From positions 1,116,001 to 1,180,000 of the forward strand of contig OX421963.1 in the NCBI GenBank assembly GCA_949128115.1: a stretch of DNA of 64,000 nt, read 5' to 3'. A program made the position numbers and the translations under genes. Within the stretch, counting starts at the first letter, position 1; every line of letters starts with the position of its first letter. This DNA comes from Anaspis maculata. Taxonomy: Eukaryota > Arthropoda > Insecta > Coleoptera > Scraptiidae. Positions 10,514 through 20,701 of this stretch are shown piece after piece. A model generated the notes under the pieces. The model made no database searches. It was not told the DNA's origin and saw only the letters and a program-made list of their open reading frames with translations.

Positions 10514-12785
10514 GGAATCCTCAGAAATCTGTAGTGACCCCAACAATTTTTTGAAATCTCTAGAAATCTTGTATGAATCTTCAGAAATCCTTACAAATTC
10601 CGTAGGAAAATTCAGAAATCTCTAGGAATCCAAAACGAAACTTCAAAAATCCCTAGAAATCCCGTAAGAATGTACAGAGATCCCTAGAAATTCTCACAGG
10701 AATTCTTGAATATTCCGTAAATATCTTCAGTTATCCTGTAGAAATATTCCCAAATCTTTGAAATTTTTCCAAAAATCTTGTGGAATCTTCAGGAATCTCT
10801 AGAAATGTAATACAAATCTTTATGATTCCTGGAAATTCTGCACAAATAATTGAAAAATTTACAGAGATTTTTGAGAATCCTCAACATTCTCCAAGAACCT
10901 CTACAAAATCTTGTCGAAATTTTTTAAGATCTAACGTCATGTATCCATGATGGAAAATAAACTCTATTATTATTAAATATGTAGTTCTTCTGTCTACACT
11001 ACTTTATTAAGGCGTTGTCTATTTGACCAATATATATTTTGTCTATTATTGTTATTATTATTATTATTATCCCTGGAAATCCCGTAGAAAGTTCCAAAAA
11101 CTCATAGAAACTCTCAGAAATCGTTGTGAATTTTTGAAATTTTATGCGAATCGTTGGAATTTCCAAGATATTTCGTAGAAATGCTGAAAAATTCCTAGAG
11201 GTTTTTGAGAATCCCGTAGAAATCGGCAGAAATCAATAGAGATTTCCAAAAATACTGAGCAACTTTTAGGAATCCTATACTAATCAACAGGAATTTCTAG
11301 AGATCCAGCAGAAATCTCCAAAAATCCCTAGAAATATTCTAGAAATCTTTGAAAAGTTTCGTACAAAACTTCATAAATCCCAAATTCTTCGAAATAAACT
11401 TAGTTGAAAAAAGGAATTGATTTGAAAGTTGAAAAAAATCCTTAGAAATCTCGTATATATCTTTAGAAGCTCTCAAAAATCTTGTAAGATTATTTGAAGA
11501 TCTATTAAAAATCATGAGAACCTTTAGAAACTTCAAGAATATTGTAGAAATTCTTAGAACTCCCTAATATTCTCTCCAATTCTTACAAATCACTCAGAAA
11601 TCCCTAGAAATCTCTAGAAATCTTCACAAATTCAATAGAAAGTTTGAAAACCTTAGACACTTTATACAAATCTTCACTCTGTCCGTAGAAATCTTGAACA
11701 CAATAGAAATTACATACATATTTTCAAGCTCAGAGCTACCTACATATTTTCGGAAATCTTCAGAAATCTGTAGTGACCCCAACAATTTCTTGAAATCTCT
11801 AGAAATCTTGTATGAATCTTCAGAAATCCTTACAAATTCCGTAGAAAAATTCAGAAATCTCCAGGAATCCAAAACGAAACTTTAGGAATCCCTAGAAATC
11901 CCGTAGGAATGTACAGAGATCCCTAGAAATTCTCACAGGAATTCTTGAATATTCCGTAAATATCTTCAGTTATCCTGTAGAAATCTTCCCGAATCTCTGA
12001 AATTCTTTCAAAAATCTTGTGGAATCTTTAGGAATCTCTAGAAATGTAATACAAATCTTTATGATACCTAGAAATTCTGCATGAATGATTGAAAAACTCA
12101 CAGATATTTCTGAGAATTCTCAATATTCTCGAAGAACTCCTACAAGATCTCGTAGAAATTTTTGGAGGTCCCTGGAAATCCAGTGGATAGTTCCAAAAAC
12201 TCATAGAATTCTCAGAAGACGTTGTGAATTCTTGAAATTTCATACGAATCGTCAGAAAGCTCCAGATATTCCGTAGAAATCCTGAAAATCCCTAGAAACT
12301 TTTGAAAATCTCGCAGGAGTATCCAGAAATCCTATAAAAATCTTCAGAATTTCGTAGAATCTTTAGAAATGCTTATCAATTCTAGAAGATCCTCAAAAAT
12401 CTCATATAAGTCTTTCTTAATCCCCAGAAACTAGAAATATTAGAGAATTTTTGAAAACTATTGATAATTTCCAGAAATCTCCAGAAAATTTTCAGAATTG
12501 TCCTGAAAATCTCTAAAAATCCCGTGGAAAATCCCATGGAAATTTACCGAAATCCTTGGAAATGCTGAAAAATCGGCAGAAATCTTGTGAAATTTTCCAT
12601 GGAAATTCCGTAAAAATCTTTGAGAATCTTTACAAATCCTATAGAAATCTTTTTAGATTCCCATGACTGAGAAATCTCGTAAAAATTTCGAGATGTCCCT
12701 AGAAATTTGTAGAATATTCCTAGAAATCCTACAGGTACAGATGTCTAGGAATCTATGGAAATTCTGTTGAAATTTTTAGAAATCC

Positions 12786-13696
12786 TTGATAATTCTTGTG
12801 TGTTTGTTGAGTCAGAAGGCACTTCAAGGACTTCATGATTTTTTTGGATCTGAAAAATTTGATTGTTTTTCTAAGGCAACAACAACTGAGGCAGCAACTA
12901 AAACTTTAGTTATAACAACTATCTACTACCTAGCCATTTCGTTGTGTCCGCTATTAATTCTGCTAGAAATTTATTTCAGTGTACGCATACATCGGTAGGT
13001 ACTCAGATACCAAAAAGTTGCTGTTTCTATCCCAAATTGGACGAACATTAAACAACAAAAGACTCTACCGATTTCCAGAACACTTGACAGCGAGTATTCC
13101 CGGTAAATCTCGAGTACTTTGTAGTCTTGTAAACTACAGAATACAAGTAAAAAGGTACTCAACGATAGATAGGTAGGTACCTACTACCTATCTAGACGTA
13201 CAACCTATCCTTGAATTTAACCTTATACCCTACCCGTGTATTTTGGCCTTCGACATCACATGCCTTTTTGAGATACCTATACCTACGTGCATATCTTTTC
13301 GGTACAGATGTTTGTCGTCCAAAGCAGTTTCTCAGAATAGCTACCCATTCAATTATTGACTGTTTAATTAAATAATTGTGTTTCAGATTATTGCAAAAAG
13401 AGCAAAGAACAAAGCGATAATTGTATCTTTATTTACGTTGCTGAAGCACCCCAAAAACATGGCTCAATAAAAGCTGCTGATGCGCAAAACTTCAAGGGTT
13501 TTTCCCAAGAAATCGAAAAGATAGACGTGTCCGATTGAAATATTAAAAACTCCAATCATCAGTTGCCTAATTAATCTTGATCATTTGCATGACTATAGCT
13601 CAGTTGACACCTGAAAATGTAACAACTCATCTCATTTTTTCCCTGAATGGTTAGGCAACCCATCATACTCACATTTAATTCAACTCATTTGAATCA
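12786..13696. other. Gene-free stretch with a short GGTAGGTACC palindrome
   Basis: No gene is recognised. At 13163-13195 lies a near-palindrome GATAGATAGGTAGGTACCTA followed by CTACCTATCTA, one of many dispersed TAGGTAC/GTACCTA motifs in the window. Short ORFs of 63-70 codons have no known domain. Confidence 0.4.
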
Positions 13697-13980
13697 GGTA
13701 CTTTTTATTTTGCTTGTAGTTACACCATAAATAATTATTAATACTTCTTTGGCCAACCGGTTTCGCTGTTAAGCATCGTCAGGGTTGAGAAGTGACATTT
13801 TGTTATTTATAATTATGTATAAAATTATAATACATTTATAATGCATTTTGAATTTTATACATAATTATAAATAACAAAATGTCACTTCTCAACCCTGACG
13901 ATGCTTAACAGCGAAACCGGTTGGCCAAAGAAGTATTAATAATTATTTATGGTGTAACTACAAGCAAAATAAAAAGTACC
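13697..13980. mobile_element. 284-bp hairpin palindrome (MITE-like or head-to-head retroelement end)
   Basis: The left arm (13697 to about 13830) and right arm (about 13851-13980) are exact reverse complements as far as I can read. They begin GGTACTTTTTATTTTGC and end GCAAAATAAAAAGTACC, with a ~20-bp AT-rich loop. Each arm carries CTGACGATGCTTAACAGC followed by GAAACCGG (right arm from 13895). Arms this perfect imply recent origin or continuing homogenisation. No ORF is present. The flanks show TCATTTGAATCAG both at 13684 and at 14030, but a target duplication is not certain. Confidence 0.8.
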
Positions 13981-14556
13981 TATAACGTCAACACCATTGG
14001 AAGAAGGATGGAAGAATTTTTTCAATTTAATCATTTGAATCAGATCAAATCTTTTCTCCAGCTTCAAGGTTTTCAATTAGGCACCATTTCAGACAGCTGA
14101 AATGTCGAAATATTGACAAATGTATATACCTAAAATATTCACAGTTACAAATCTCTCCTTACCCAGACCCTTATTCTGTCAAATTCTTGCCCTAACAGAC
14201 ACATGATGCCAGAATGAATTCAGCCGAGCAATGATTATGTCTGATCGAGAATGCAAATTTGTTTGAAAATTTCGTAGGTCTAATAATCAAGGGCGTTGTA
14301 TGTAATAATCTTCCGAATACCACTCTTGCAATGAAAATGAACCAGATAATTCTGAAAATGCGTGTTGCCATAAGAAAACCGCATTCGTTTGTTTTCTTCT
14401 GTTGTTTCATTGCACATTGTTTAATTTTCATTGCACTCGTGGTATTATACCCGATAATTATTGAAAACTCTTTGTCTTTTATTTTTATTAAGTGCAAAAA
14501 ATACATAACATTGTTAGTTTAAAGGTAAAATTGCATTTTTAGGAAGATTGAGTTAA
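13981..14556. other. Gene-free stretch between two inverted-repeat elements
   Basis: ORFs overlap here on both strands (14192-14506 minus, 14259-14522 plus), but neither shows a known domain and both are AT-rich in a way that makes chance likely. No repeat structure is seen. Confidence 0.4.
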
Positions 14557-14558
14557 TA

Positions 14559-15132
14559 ACGTATGGTCCGAAAGTTTTGGGAATTTTTTTAAAAGCTAAT
14601 AACTTTTTATTGATAGTTTCAATTTCGTAACTTAATATTGCAAAAACTAGCGTCATCTTCAACAATTTCCAATTCGTATTCAACATATTGAAGATGGGCC
14701 ATTATCTTTGATGGCTCTCGGTTTTCTTTTGCCATGTTCGATCATTCTCTGGACAACAGCAGGATTAATTTCTCAGAGCTCCTGCCTCCCAATGTACCGC
14801 AAGCTCGACCAATATAAGATTTTTTGGTAAGTATTGAGCGGGATGGTATACGACAAGGGATGGGAAGCTGCGAATGAAGACCAATTACGGCGTCACATTT
14901 TTCAATAACATTAGAGATTTTCGAATTTGACAAATTGATACAGAAAATCATGGAACATGGCAGAAGATAATTGAGATCCATCGAAGATAATGGTCCATTT
15001 TCAATATGTTGAATATGAGTTTGTTAGTGTTATATATGATGTTGATTTATGCACTATCAAGTACGAAAATAAAGACTATCCAGAAAAAGTTATTAGCTTA
15101 AAACTATTTCCCAAAACTTTCGGACCATACGT
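14559..15132. mobile_element. TA-flanked long-inverted-repeat element (termini ACGTATGGTCCGAAAG)
   Basis: The left end ACGTATGGTCCGAAAG is inverted at the right end as CTTTCGGACCATACGT, with TA at 14557-14558 and 15133-15134. The inverted arms extend about 195 bp inward (to ~14757 and from ~14935) with moderate divergence; the ~180-bp centre is not symmetrical. No transposase is recognised. A TA target suggests a non-autonomous Tc1/mariner-type element; that superfamily call is inference. Confidence 0.75.
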
Positions 15133-15134
15133 TA

Positions 15135-15471
15135 GAGTCGTCCAAGAATGTTAACTCAGTTGTCAATGTTTTTTTCTCGACCTGAAGTGGGTATGTAGGG
15201 GAGGGTGGGGCACATTTGGGCATTTCTTTCAATTGCACATAAGGGTGTCCCAGGCCCAGGACTCGCGCCCCAGAGGCAAACACAGTTTACGAGAATGCTT
15301 TAAATATGTTGGAAAAACGTTTGAAAAAATTGGGTTTCAATTTTTTGAGATTGGGGGGCTCGAAAGGTGATTTTGCCATCTCTTATTTCTATTATCTGAT
15401 GAGATTTCAGTGAGCATTTTAGGGCAGACTGAACAGGAAAAAAACTTTTCAGTATGGGCAACTGTTTTTTC
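15135..15471. other. Gene-free stretch with a GGGTGGGGCACATTTGGGCA motif
   Basis: GGGTGGGGCACATTTGGGCA near 15200 is inverted near 17765-17800 as ATGTCCAAATGAGCCCCACC. The pair could be the termini of a ~2.6-kb composite that encloses the elements between, but internal homology was not traced. No gene is visible. Confidence 0.35.
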
Positions 15472-16350
15472 AGCGCATTTTTGTTAGAAAATTGTTGTTG
15501 TTTGTTGTTGTTATATGGCCGGTTTGTCTCTCGTTTGTCCGTCCGTCTGTCCGTGTAGAAATTAAGAAGTTGTACTCCTCCTCGAGGAATAAAGCTAGAA
15601 CCTTAGAACTGTTTTTGATAGATAGCCGATGTCCCCCAGGGTGGCCAATGGGCAGTTTCTTATACATTCTTAGTTATCATTATTATTATCACAAAACAAA
15701 GATTTGCTGTGCACTTCTAAGAAGTTGAACATCTCCTCGGGGTATGAATCTAGAACCCTGAAACTTTCTCCAATGAATAACTTAGGTCCTCGTGAGTGAC
15801 CAATGGGCAGATTGGATTCCATAGTTGCGCCGCCATCTTGGCCGCCATATTGAAAGTCCTTATTGGTAGAACGATTTTCATGGAACTTGAAACTTACCCT
15901 TGTCACGTGTGATCATTCTTATTTCCAAGCTGAATTTCATGATCCCGCCGCCATCTTGACTCCTATATTGAAATATCTTATTAGTAGAACGATTTTCATA
16001 AAACTTGGAAGTTACCCTTGTTTTGTATGATCATTCTTATTTTTAAGCTAAACATGATTTCGCAACCATCTTGGCCACCATATCAAAATTTCTTGCTATA
16101 CAGTGGAACGATTTTCATGGAACTTGAAACTTAGGTACCCTTGTCACGTATAGATAATCATTCTTATTTTCAAGCTGAATTTAATGATTTCGCCGCCATC
16201 TTGGTCGCCATATTGAAATCTGTTAATAATGGAGGGATTGTCATGGAACTAGGAACTTTACTCCTATTGTCTCGTATGGACATTCTTATTTTCAAGCTGG
16301 ACTTCATTCCTATCAATGACAAACCTAGCAGTAAAAAAATGTGCTATTGA
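15472..16350 (+). mobile_element. Dispersed repeat with (GTCT/GTCC)n tract and GCCGCCATATTG tandem units, copy 1
   Basis: It starts with CAGCGCATTTTTGTTAGAAAA, then GGCCGGTTTGTCTC, a (GTCC/GTCT)n tract near 15535-15553, a conserved GTACTCCTCCTCGAGGAAT segment, GTGGCCAATGGGCAG, and from ~15820 to 16320 about four tandem units of ~125-135 bp. The units contain GCCGCCATCTTGGCCGCCAT, AACGATTTTCATGGAACTTG and ATCATTCTTATTTTCAAGCT. Other copies are at 24200-24800 (minus), 24960-25912, 29005-30375 (plus, interrupted) and 30750-30945 (minus). No protein is encoded; the class is unknown. Confidence 0.7.
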
Positions 16351-16392
16351 GACTCACGCACGTGAGAGCATCTTCACCTGTTTTTTATTGTA

Positions 16393-17001
16393 CAGGATGA
16401 CCCAAAAATTCGAAGAATACAAATTTCGTGGAAACCGCCTGTGAAAGAATTCTATGAAAACGAATGATTTCATTTCCTATCTTACATCACATTGGGTATG
16501 TCAGGAACCTTTTGCAATCCACGTTTACCATCACGTACATCACTTTAGCGCATACATGCAGAGCGCGGTAATTTAAATTTTGACGCATGGAGTGTCACTG
16601 TCAATCAATAATCGAAATGTAAACAAACATAACCTCCTAACCATTCAACATTTAATATTGTTCCGAATGAAATGTAACGTGCCGTATGGCAAAAGACGCA
16701 GAAAAGATTAAGGCGATACAAAACACAACGAGCTGCAAGGCGATCACCGGAACAAGAGCGTTATTACTTATTAGGTTAGGTCTGTAGAAATGTCAAATCG
16801 ACGTCAAGCGCTGTCAGCTGCCATTTGCGTTGCATTACACACGCACACCGTGTATTATTACAGTGTTGTCAACTTGTTGGAGTGATATGAGATATGGCAA
16901 CGTCCTACTTTCACAGGTATGCGCAGAAGCCTTTCGGGAAACGTGGATTGTTATTGGAGAAGAATAATATTCCGAGGTTTTTGAGTTTATGACTCACCGT
17001 G
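16393..17001. mobile_element. TA-flanked element with weak CAGG(A/G)TGA-type inverted termini
   Basis: The left end CAGGATGACCC and right end GAGTCACCGTG (reading in on the complement, CACGGTGACTC-like) are bounded by TA. Inside, GCAATCCACGTTTACC near 16514 and CCTGTGAAAG near 16438 have inverted relatives near 16950 and 16915, but not in mirror order, so the element looks rearranged. No ORF with a domain is found. The boundaries are moderately supported. Confidence 0.5.
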
Positions 17002-17088
17002 TAGAGTAAATAAAAATTCAAGACACACTGAAAAGTTTTTTCTCTGTTCAGTCTGTCTCAAAAAGTTAACTGAAATCTACCAGATAAT

Positions 17089-17400
17089 GGAGCCGTAGTG
17101 GCCGAGTGGTATAGGTGATGGCAAGCCAAGCCACTCGCGCTGCGCTGTGTGGGTTCGAATCCCGCTACATCCATGGATATTTTGTGCTGTCACCGAGATT
17201 GCATGGTAGAGCAGCTGATAGCTGAATGTCGCCTCGTAAAACAAGTCAATAACTGAGAATTTAAGGGAACCAAGCCCCACCCTTGGCCCCCTAATATTTC
17301 CAGAAGTAAGAACCCAATTTTTCAAAACGTTTTTCTGGCACATTTGAAACATTAGGTACCCCAGACCGCCTTTGACCCTGGGGCGGGAGTCCTGAGACAT
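17089..17400 (+). mobile_element. tRNA-headed SINE-like element
   Basis: The first ~85 bp look like a tRNA of the Ser/Leu type. They contain an A-box-like GTGGCCGAGTGGT at ~17099 and a perfect B box GGTTCGAATCC at ~17152. The possible acceptor stem pairs at only about five of seven positions, so it is not a working tRNA. A non-tRNA body follows through about 17400. The reverse strand gives a chance ORF containing CSGIRTHTA, a peptide typically produced by tRNA-derived repeats and not a gene. No terminal duplication was identified. Confidence 0.65.
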
Positions 17401-17922
17401 CCTGTAGTTTCACAAATCTTGCATATTTAGGACTCATGGTCTGCATCAAGCGATTGCTAAATATGTTGTTTTTGAATCTCTTATCAAAAAAAAGCACAAG
17501 CAAAACTGATTTAGATAAAAACTCGTGAAAAATCAGCTTTTTTTCACATGTGCATTTGTCCACTTGTGCCTCGCCATATATTTGGACGAGATGAAAGACA
17601 TTTGAACGAGCATTTGGATAATTCTCAGGTCATATTTGTCAACTAAACGCTGGTTACTACCTCAATACCGAAGTAGCGACCTCACTTGTCTATAAATAGG
17701 ACAGTAGATATGCATTATCAACTAGGTTCAGGTAAGAGACAAGGAAAAAATCGAGTTTTGTATGCTACATGTCCAAATGAGCCCCACCCTACCCTACCCT
17801 CAAAGGTGAGGTAGGACGTACAAGCTATACACTCACTTTATGGGTCCGATGGTCTAAGCGCATATTATTTAATTTTATTATTCTTTTATTCACAAAAATC
17901 TTTTTCGCAACAGAATTGTCTT
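17401..17922. other. Gene-free stretch
   Basis: No gene or tandem structure is seen. CCCCACCCTACCCTACCCTC at ~17781 is the inverted partner of the motif near 15195. The 90-codon minus-strand ORF at 17291-17563 has no domain. Confidence 0.4.
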
Positions 17923-17925
17923 ATA

Positions 17926-19114
17926 GTCCATCCGCTAGGTACTATTCTGTTTTTTTTTTAGAGGTCGAAAAGGTTTTTTTTGGAATTCCAATCAGTTAAG
18001 GTCCACAGAATCAGATTTTTTTGGTGGCAACGCTCAAAAGTGATGCGGTCACCCTGTGCACCCCCATGGGGGCGAGCCCCCAGTTGATCGAATTTCAGTT
18101 CTGTAACTCGGAGGATCGACACAGAATTACAAAAAATTAAGGATGTCATGAAAAAACTTCCTCAAAAGTCATCCACAATGAAGATACAGCCCTTCAAGTT
18201 TCAAAAAAGGCGATTTTCGTAGAGGTACAATTTCCACAATTTTCAATCGATTTTGCTGAAAATTTGGCTAGGCCCCTCTGTAACAAGCATCTAGAAGGGG
18301 GAATTTCATTTTCTGGATTAATTGTCCAGTGGCGAAGTAACTGGAAATTTTGACATAATGCCGTCCCTCCTCATTTCTCAAGTCCCTGGTCAACTTTGGA
18401 CTCGGAAAACTTCCACTATGTATCGAATATATTGTTCAGCTACGATGTTCCCAAAAAAATTAAAATCAGGGCTGGTTTCTGGGTTTATTGTTGAATATAG
18501 AAGAGGGGGATTTGCTTTCATTTTTTTTAGCTGAATATCCTAGTATTTTTTTTTTATAAAAAATTGTGTTAAATTTTTTTGTTTTTTTTGAGAACATCGT
18601 AGCTGAACAATGTATTCGATACATAGTGAAAATTTCAGGGTCCAAAGTTGACCAGGGACTTGAGAAATGAGGGGGGACGGCATTATGTCAAAATTTCCAG
18701 TTGCTCCGCCACTGGACAATTAATCCAGAAAATGAAATTCCCCCTTCTAGGTGCTTGTTACAGAGGGGCCTAGCCAAATTTCCAGCAAAATCGGTTGAAA
18801 ATTGTGGAAATTGTACCTCCACGAAAATCGCCTTTTTTGAAACTTGAAGGGCTGTATCTTCATTGTGGATGACTTTTGAGGAAGTTTTTTCATGACATCC
18901 TTAATTTTTTGTAATTCTGTGTCGATCCTCCGAGTTACAGAACTGAAATTCGATCAACTGGGGGCTGGCCCCCATGGGGGTGCACAGGGTAACCGCACCA
19001 CTTTTGAGCGTTGCCACCAAAAAAATCTGATTCTGTGGACCTTAACTGATTGGAATTCCAAAAAAAACCTTTTCGACCTCTAAAAAAATACAGAATAGTA
19101 CCTAGCGGATGGAC
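17926..19114. mobile_element. 1.19-kb fold-back element with arms of ~540 bp
   Basis: The left arm (17926 to ~18465) and right arm (~18570-19114) are near-perfect reverse complements, separated by ~105 bp. The ends are GTCCATCCGCTAGGTACTAT and ATAGTACCTAGCGGATGGAC, flanked by TA at 17924-17925 and 19115-19116. Mirror-image chance ORFs of 63 codons occur in both arms (17958-18149 minus and 18892-19083 plus). No transposase is present. A transcript across it would make a ~540-bp duplex hairpin. Confidence 0.85.
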
Positions 19115-19267
19115 TATTAGTTTCCTTGGTACTTTCTTTCTAGATCTTGCGCATTCTCAAATAAAATAAGTTGGAAAAAACTAATGGAGAAGTCCTTTCA
19201 TCACCAAATAATTTTAATGTATGAATTTCGAGATTTTTGGAAATTTGCCTTGGTAGGTATAAGTATA

Positions 19268-19915
19268 CAGGGTGATTCAAAAGTGTCGGACTACCTTGAA
19301 GGTGCGTAGTATAGAGGTGCAGTAGAGTGCTGGAAAGTTGTTGAAAAAATTCTATGTCTTCTAATTTTGAAGTTATGGAGGGACAAAAGTTGGTCCTCCG
19401 ATCGCTTCTATTTTCGTTGTTTCAAAAGATTTTAGTAAACTGTTCATGGAGAAAGAATGAGTACAAAAAATCAACCTCTGACTCTGCAAAGAATTTCTGT
19501 TTTGTATACAGAGTAAGTCATGAATCCTGGAAATTATTTTTTTTCTGGAAGTACCTGTAAACAGCCACATTGGTCCCATAACCTATGTAGAGCACAATAA
19601 AACTATAAAACACAATTGCTTCTGGTTTTTTAGGAAAACTAAATTTTGGTAGTTACTCATTCACCCTGTATAGAAAACACAGAAATTCAATACAGATTCA
19701 GAGGTTGATTTTTTGTACTGATTTTTTTTCCATAAACAGTTAAGGTACTAAAATCTTTTGAAACAACGAAAATAGAAGCAATCGAAGGATCAACTTTTGT
19801 CCCTCCATAACTTCAAAATTGAGAGAAATAGAATGTTTTCAACAACTTTCTAGCACTCTACTACACCTCCATCTTATGCACTGTTGGGATGGTCCGACAC
19901 TTTTGAATCACCCTG
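19268..19915. mobile_element. CAGGGTGATTC-type TA-flanked palindromic element (outer of a nested pair)
   Basis: The ends CAGGGTGATTCAAAAGTGTC and GACACTTTTGAATCACCCTG are flanked by TA (19266-19267 and 19916-19917). The arms 19268-19508 and 19669-19915 are inverted copies along their full length and meet a second element exactly at their centre. GAAGTTATGGAGGGACAAAA near 19368 is mirrored near 19797. No protein is encoded. Confidence 0.85.
19509..19668. mobile_element. Small TA-flanked element nested at the centre of 19268-19915
   Basis: The left end CAGAGTAAGTCATG and right end TTACTCATTCACCCTG share a weak inverted CAGRGT..GT core and lie between TA dinucleotides (19507-19508, 19669-19670). 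The outer arms run flush up to both sides. Confidence 0.6.
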
Positions 19916-19977
19916 TAGTTCGAAGCAGCGCTATTATTTTCACTGACTCTTTACTGATTTCCAAAAAATTCGATCTG

Positions 19978-20345
19978 ACTTCCATCAACTTCCACTGATT
20001 TCCACTGGCTTCCACATATTCTCACGTGATTTCCATTGATTTACACCGATTTTCACAGACTCCCAATGATTTCCAAGACTTCCATCATATTCTACGTAAT
20101 TTTCAATGATTTCCACAGACTTCCAATGATTTCCATGACTTCCACAGACTTCCATGACTTCTATTGACTTCCACATGATTTCCACTGATTTCCACTGAAT
20201 TCCACTGATTTCCAAGGACTTCCATTGACTTCCATGACTTTCACAGACTTCCACTGACTTCCATGACTTCCACCTGACTTCTACGTGATTGCCATTGATT
20301 TCCACGGACTTCCACGGACTTCCACTGACTTCCACTGTCGTGTAC
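19978..20345. repeat. Short tandem array, ~10-12-bp GACTTCCACT/GATTTCCACT unit
   Basis: About 30 degenerate copies of (G)A(C/T)TTCCA(C/T)(T/G) run head to tail. The 120-codon minus-strand ORF at 19985-20347, rich in WKSVEV repeats, is a by-product of this period and not a gene. Confidence 0.85.
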
Positions 20346-20397
20346 ACTAGACTTCCACCTCGGTTTACCCCTCGAGAACCTTATCCCCCTCAATTTG

Positions 20398-20697
20398 ATG
20401 TATCACAAGGTAGGTAATGCCATTTGAAATTTTAAAGTGAAGTAAGGTACGAGGGCGAAGGGGTTGAAGGTGACAATTTGAAAATACGTGTCATAGATTT
20501 TCCCCTCGCAATTAAAATAGACTCATTTCGGCATTTTCCTTAGAAAAATTTGGCGGCAATAGATCTGGGGTGGGGAATTTGAAAATGAACACCCTCTCCG
20601 TAAGTAAGTAGGCCTTCCTAGAAATAGGCTCCCTGTCGATAAGATCGCTGAATATTTAGTAACAAAAAGAACATACAAAGGTATAAACAGGATGCCT
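20398..20697. repeat. Left arm of a ~300-bp inverted repeat enclosing ~1.9 kb
   Basis: This arm is matched in reverse complement by 22636-22872. Shared pieces include GGTAATGCCATTTGA, ATTTGGCGGC...AGATCTGGGGTGGG, GAATTTGAAAATGAACA and TATAAACAGGATGC. The arms may be the termini of a larger transposon that later received the CAGGGTG element just inside the left arm. Confidence 0.75.
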
Positions 20698-20701
20698 AAT
20701 A

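Larger units (their letters stand above)
5060..12785. repeat. Two-level tandem array: short AGAAATC motif inside ~1.24-kb higher-order units
   Basis: The lowest level is a degenerate ~12-15-bp motif around CCTAGAAATC/TTCAGAAATCT. Above it is a much better conserved long unit. The landmark CAACTTTTAGGAATCCTATA follows TCAATAGAG(A/T)TTTCCAAAAA, which starts near 5204, 6427, 7667 and 11233. The first intervals are 1223 and 1240 bp. The last is 3566 bp, which becomes 1241 bp once the retrotransposon and its duplicated target are removed. A second landmark, a TTATTATTATTA tract before CCCTGGAAATCCCGTAGAAAG, occurs near 6260, 7490 and 11055. The last ~600 bp (12150-12785) keeps only the short motif. 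ORFs here are chance. Confidence 0.85.

Noticed and set aside
14192..14522. 104-codon minus and 87-codon plus overlapping ORFs
   Set aside because: Mutually overlapping, AT-rich, no domain, no splice context.
17089..17173. A functional tRNA gene
   Set aside because: The A and B boxes are good, but the acceptor stem has mismatches and a non-tRNA body follows, so a SINE head fits better.
17077..17400. 107-codon minus-strand ORF containing CSGIRTHTA
   Set aside because: It is the reverse reading of a tRNA-derived SINE head; such peptides are a known annotation artefact.
19985..20347. 120-codon minus-strand ORF with WKSVEV repeats
   Set aside because: Direct translation of the TTCCACTGA short tandem array.
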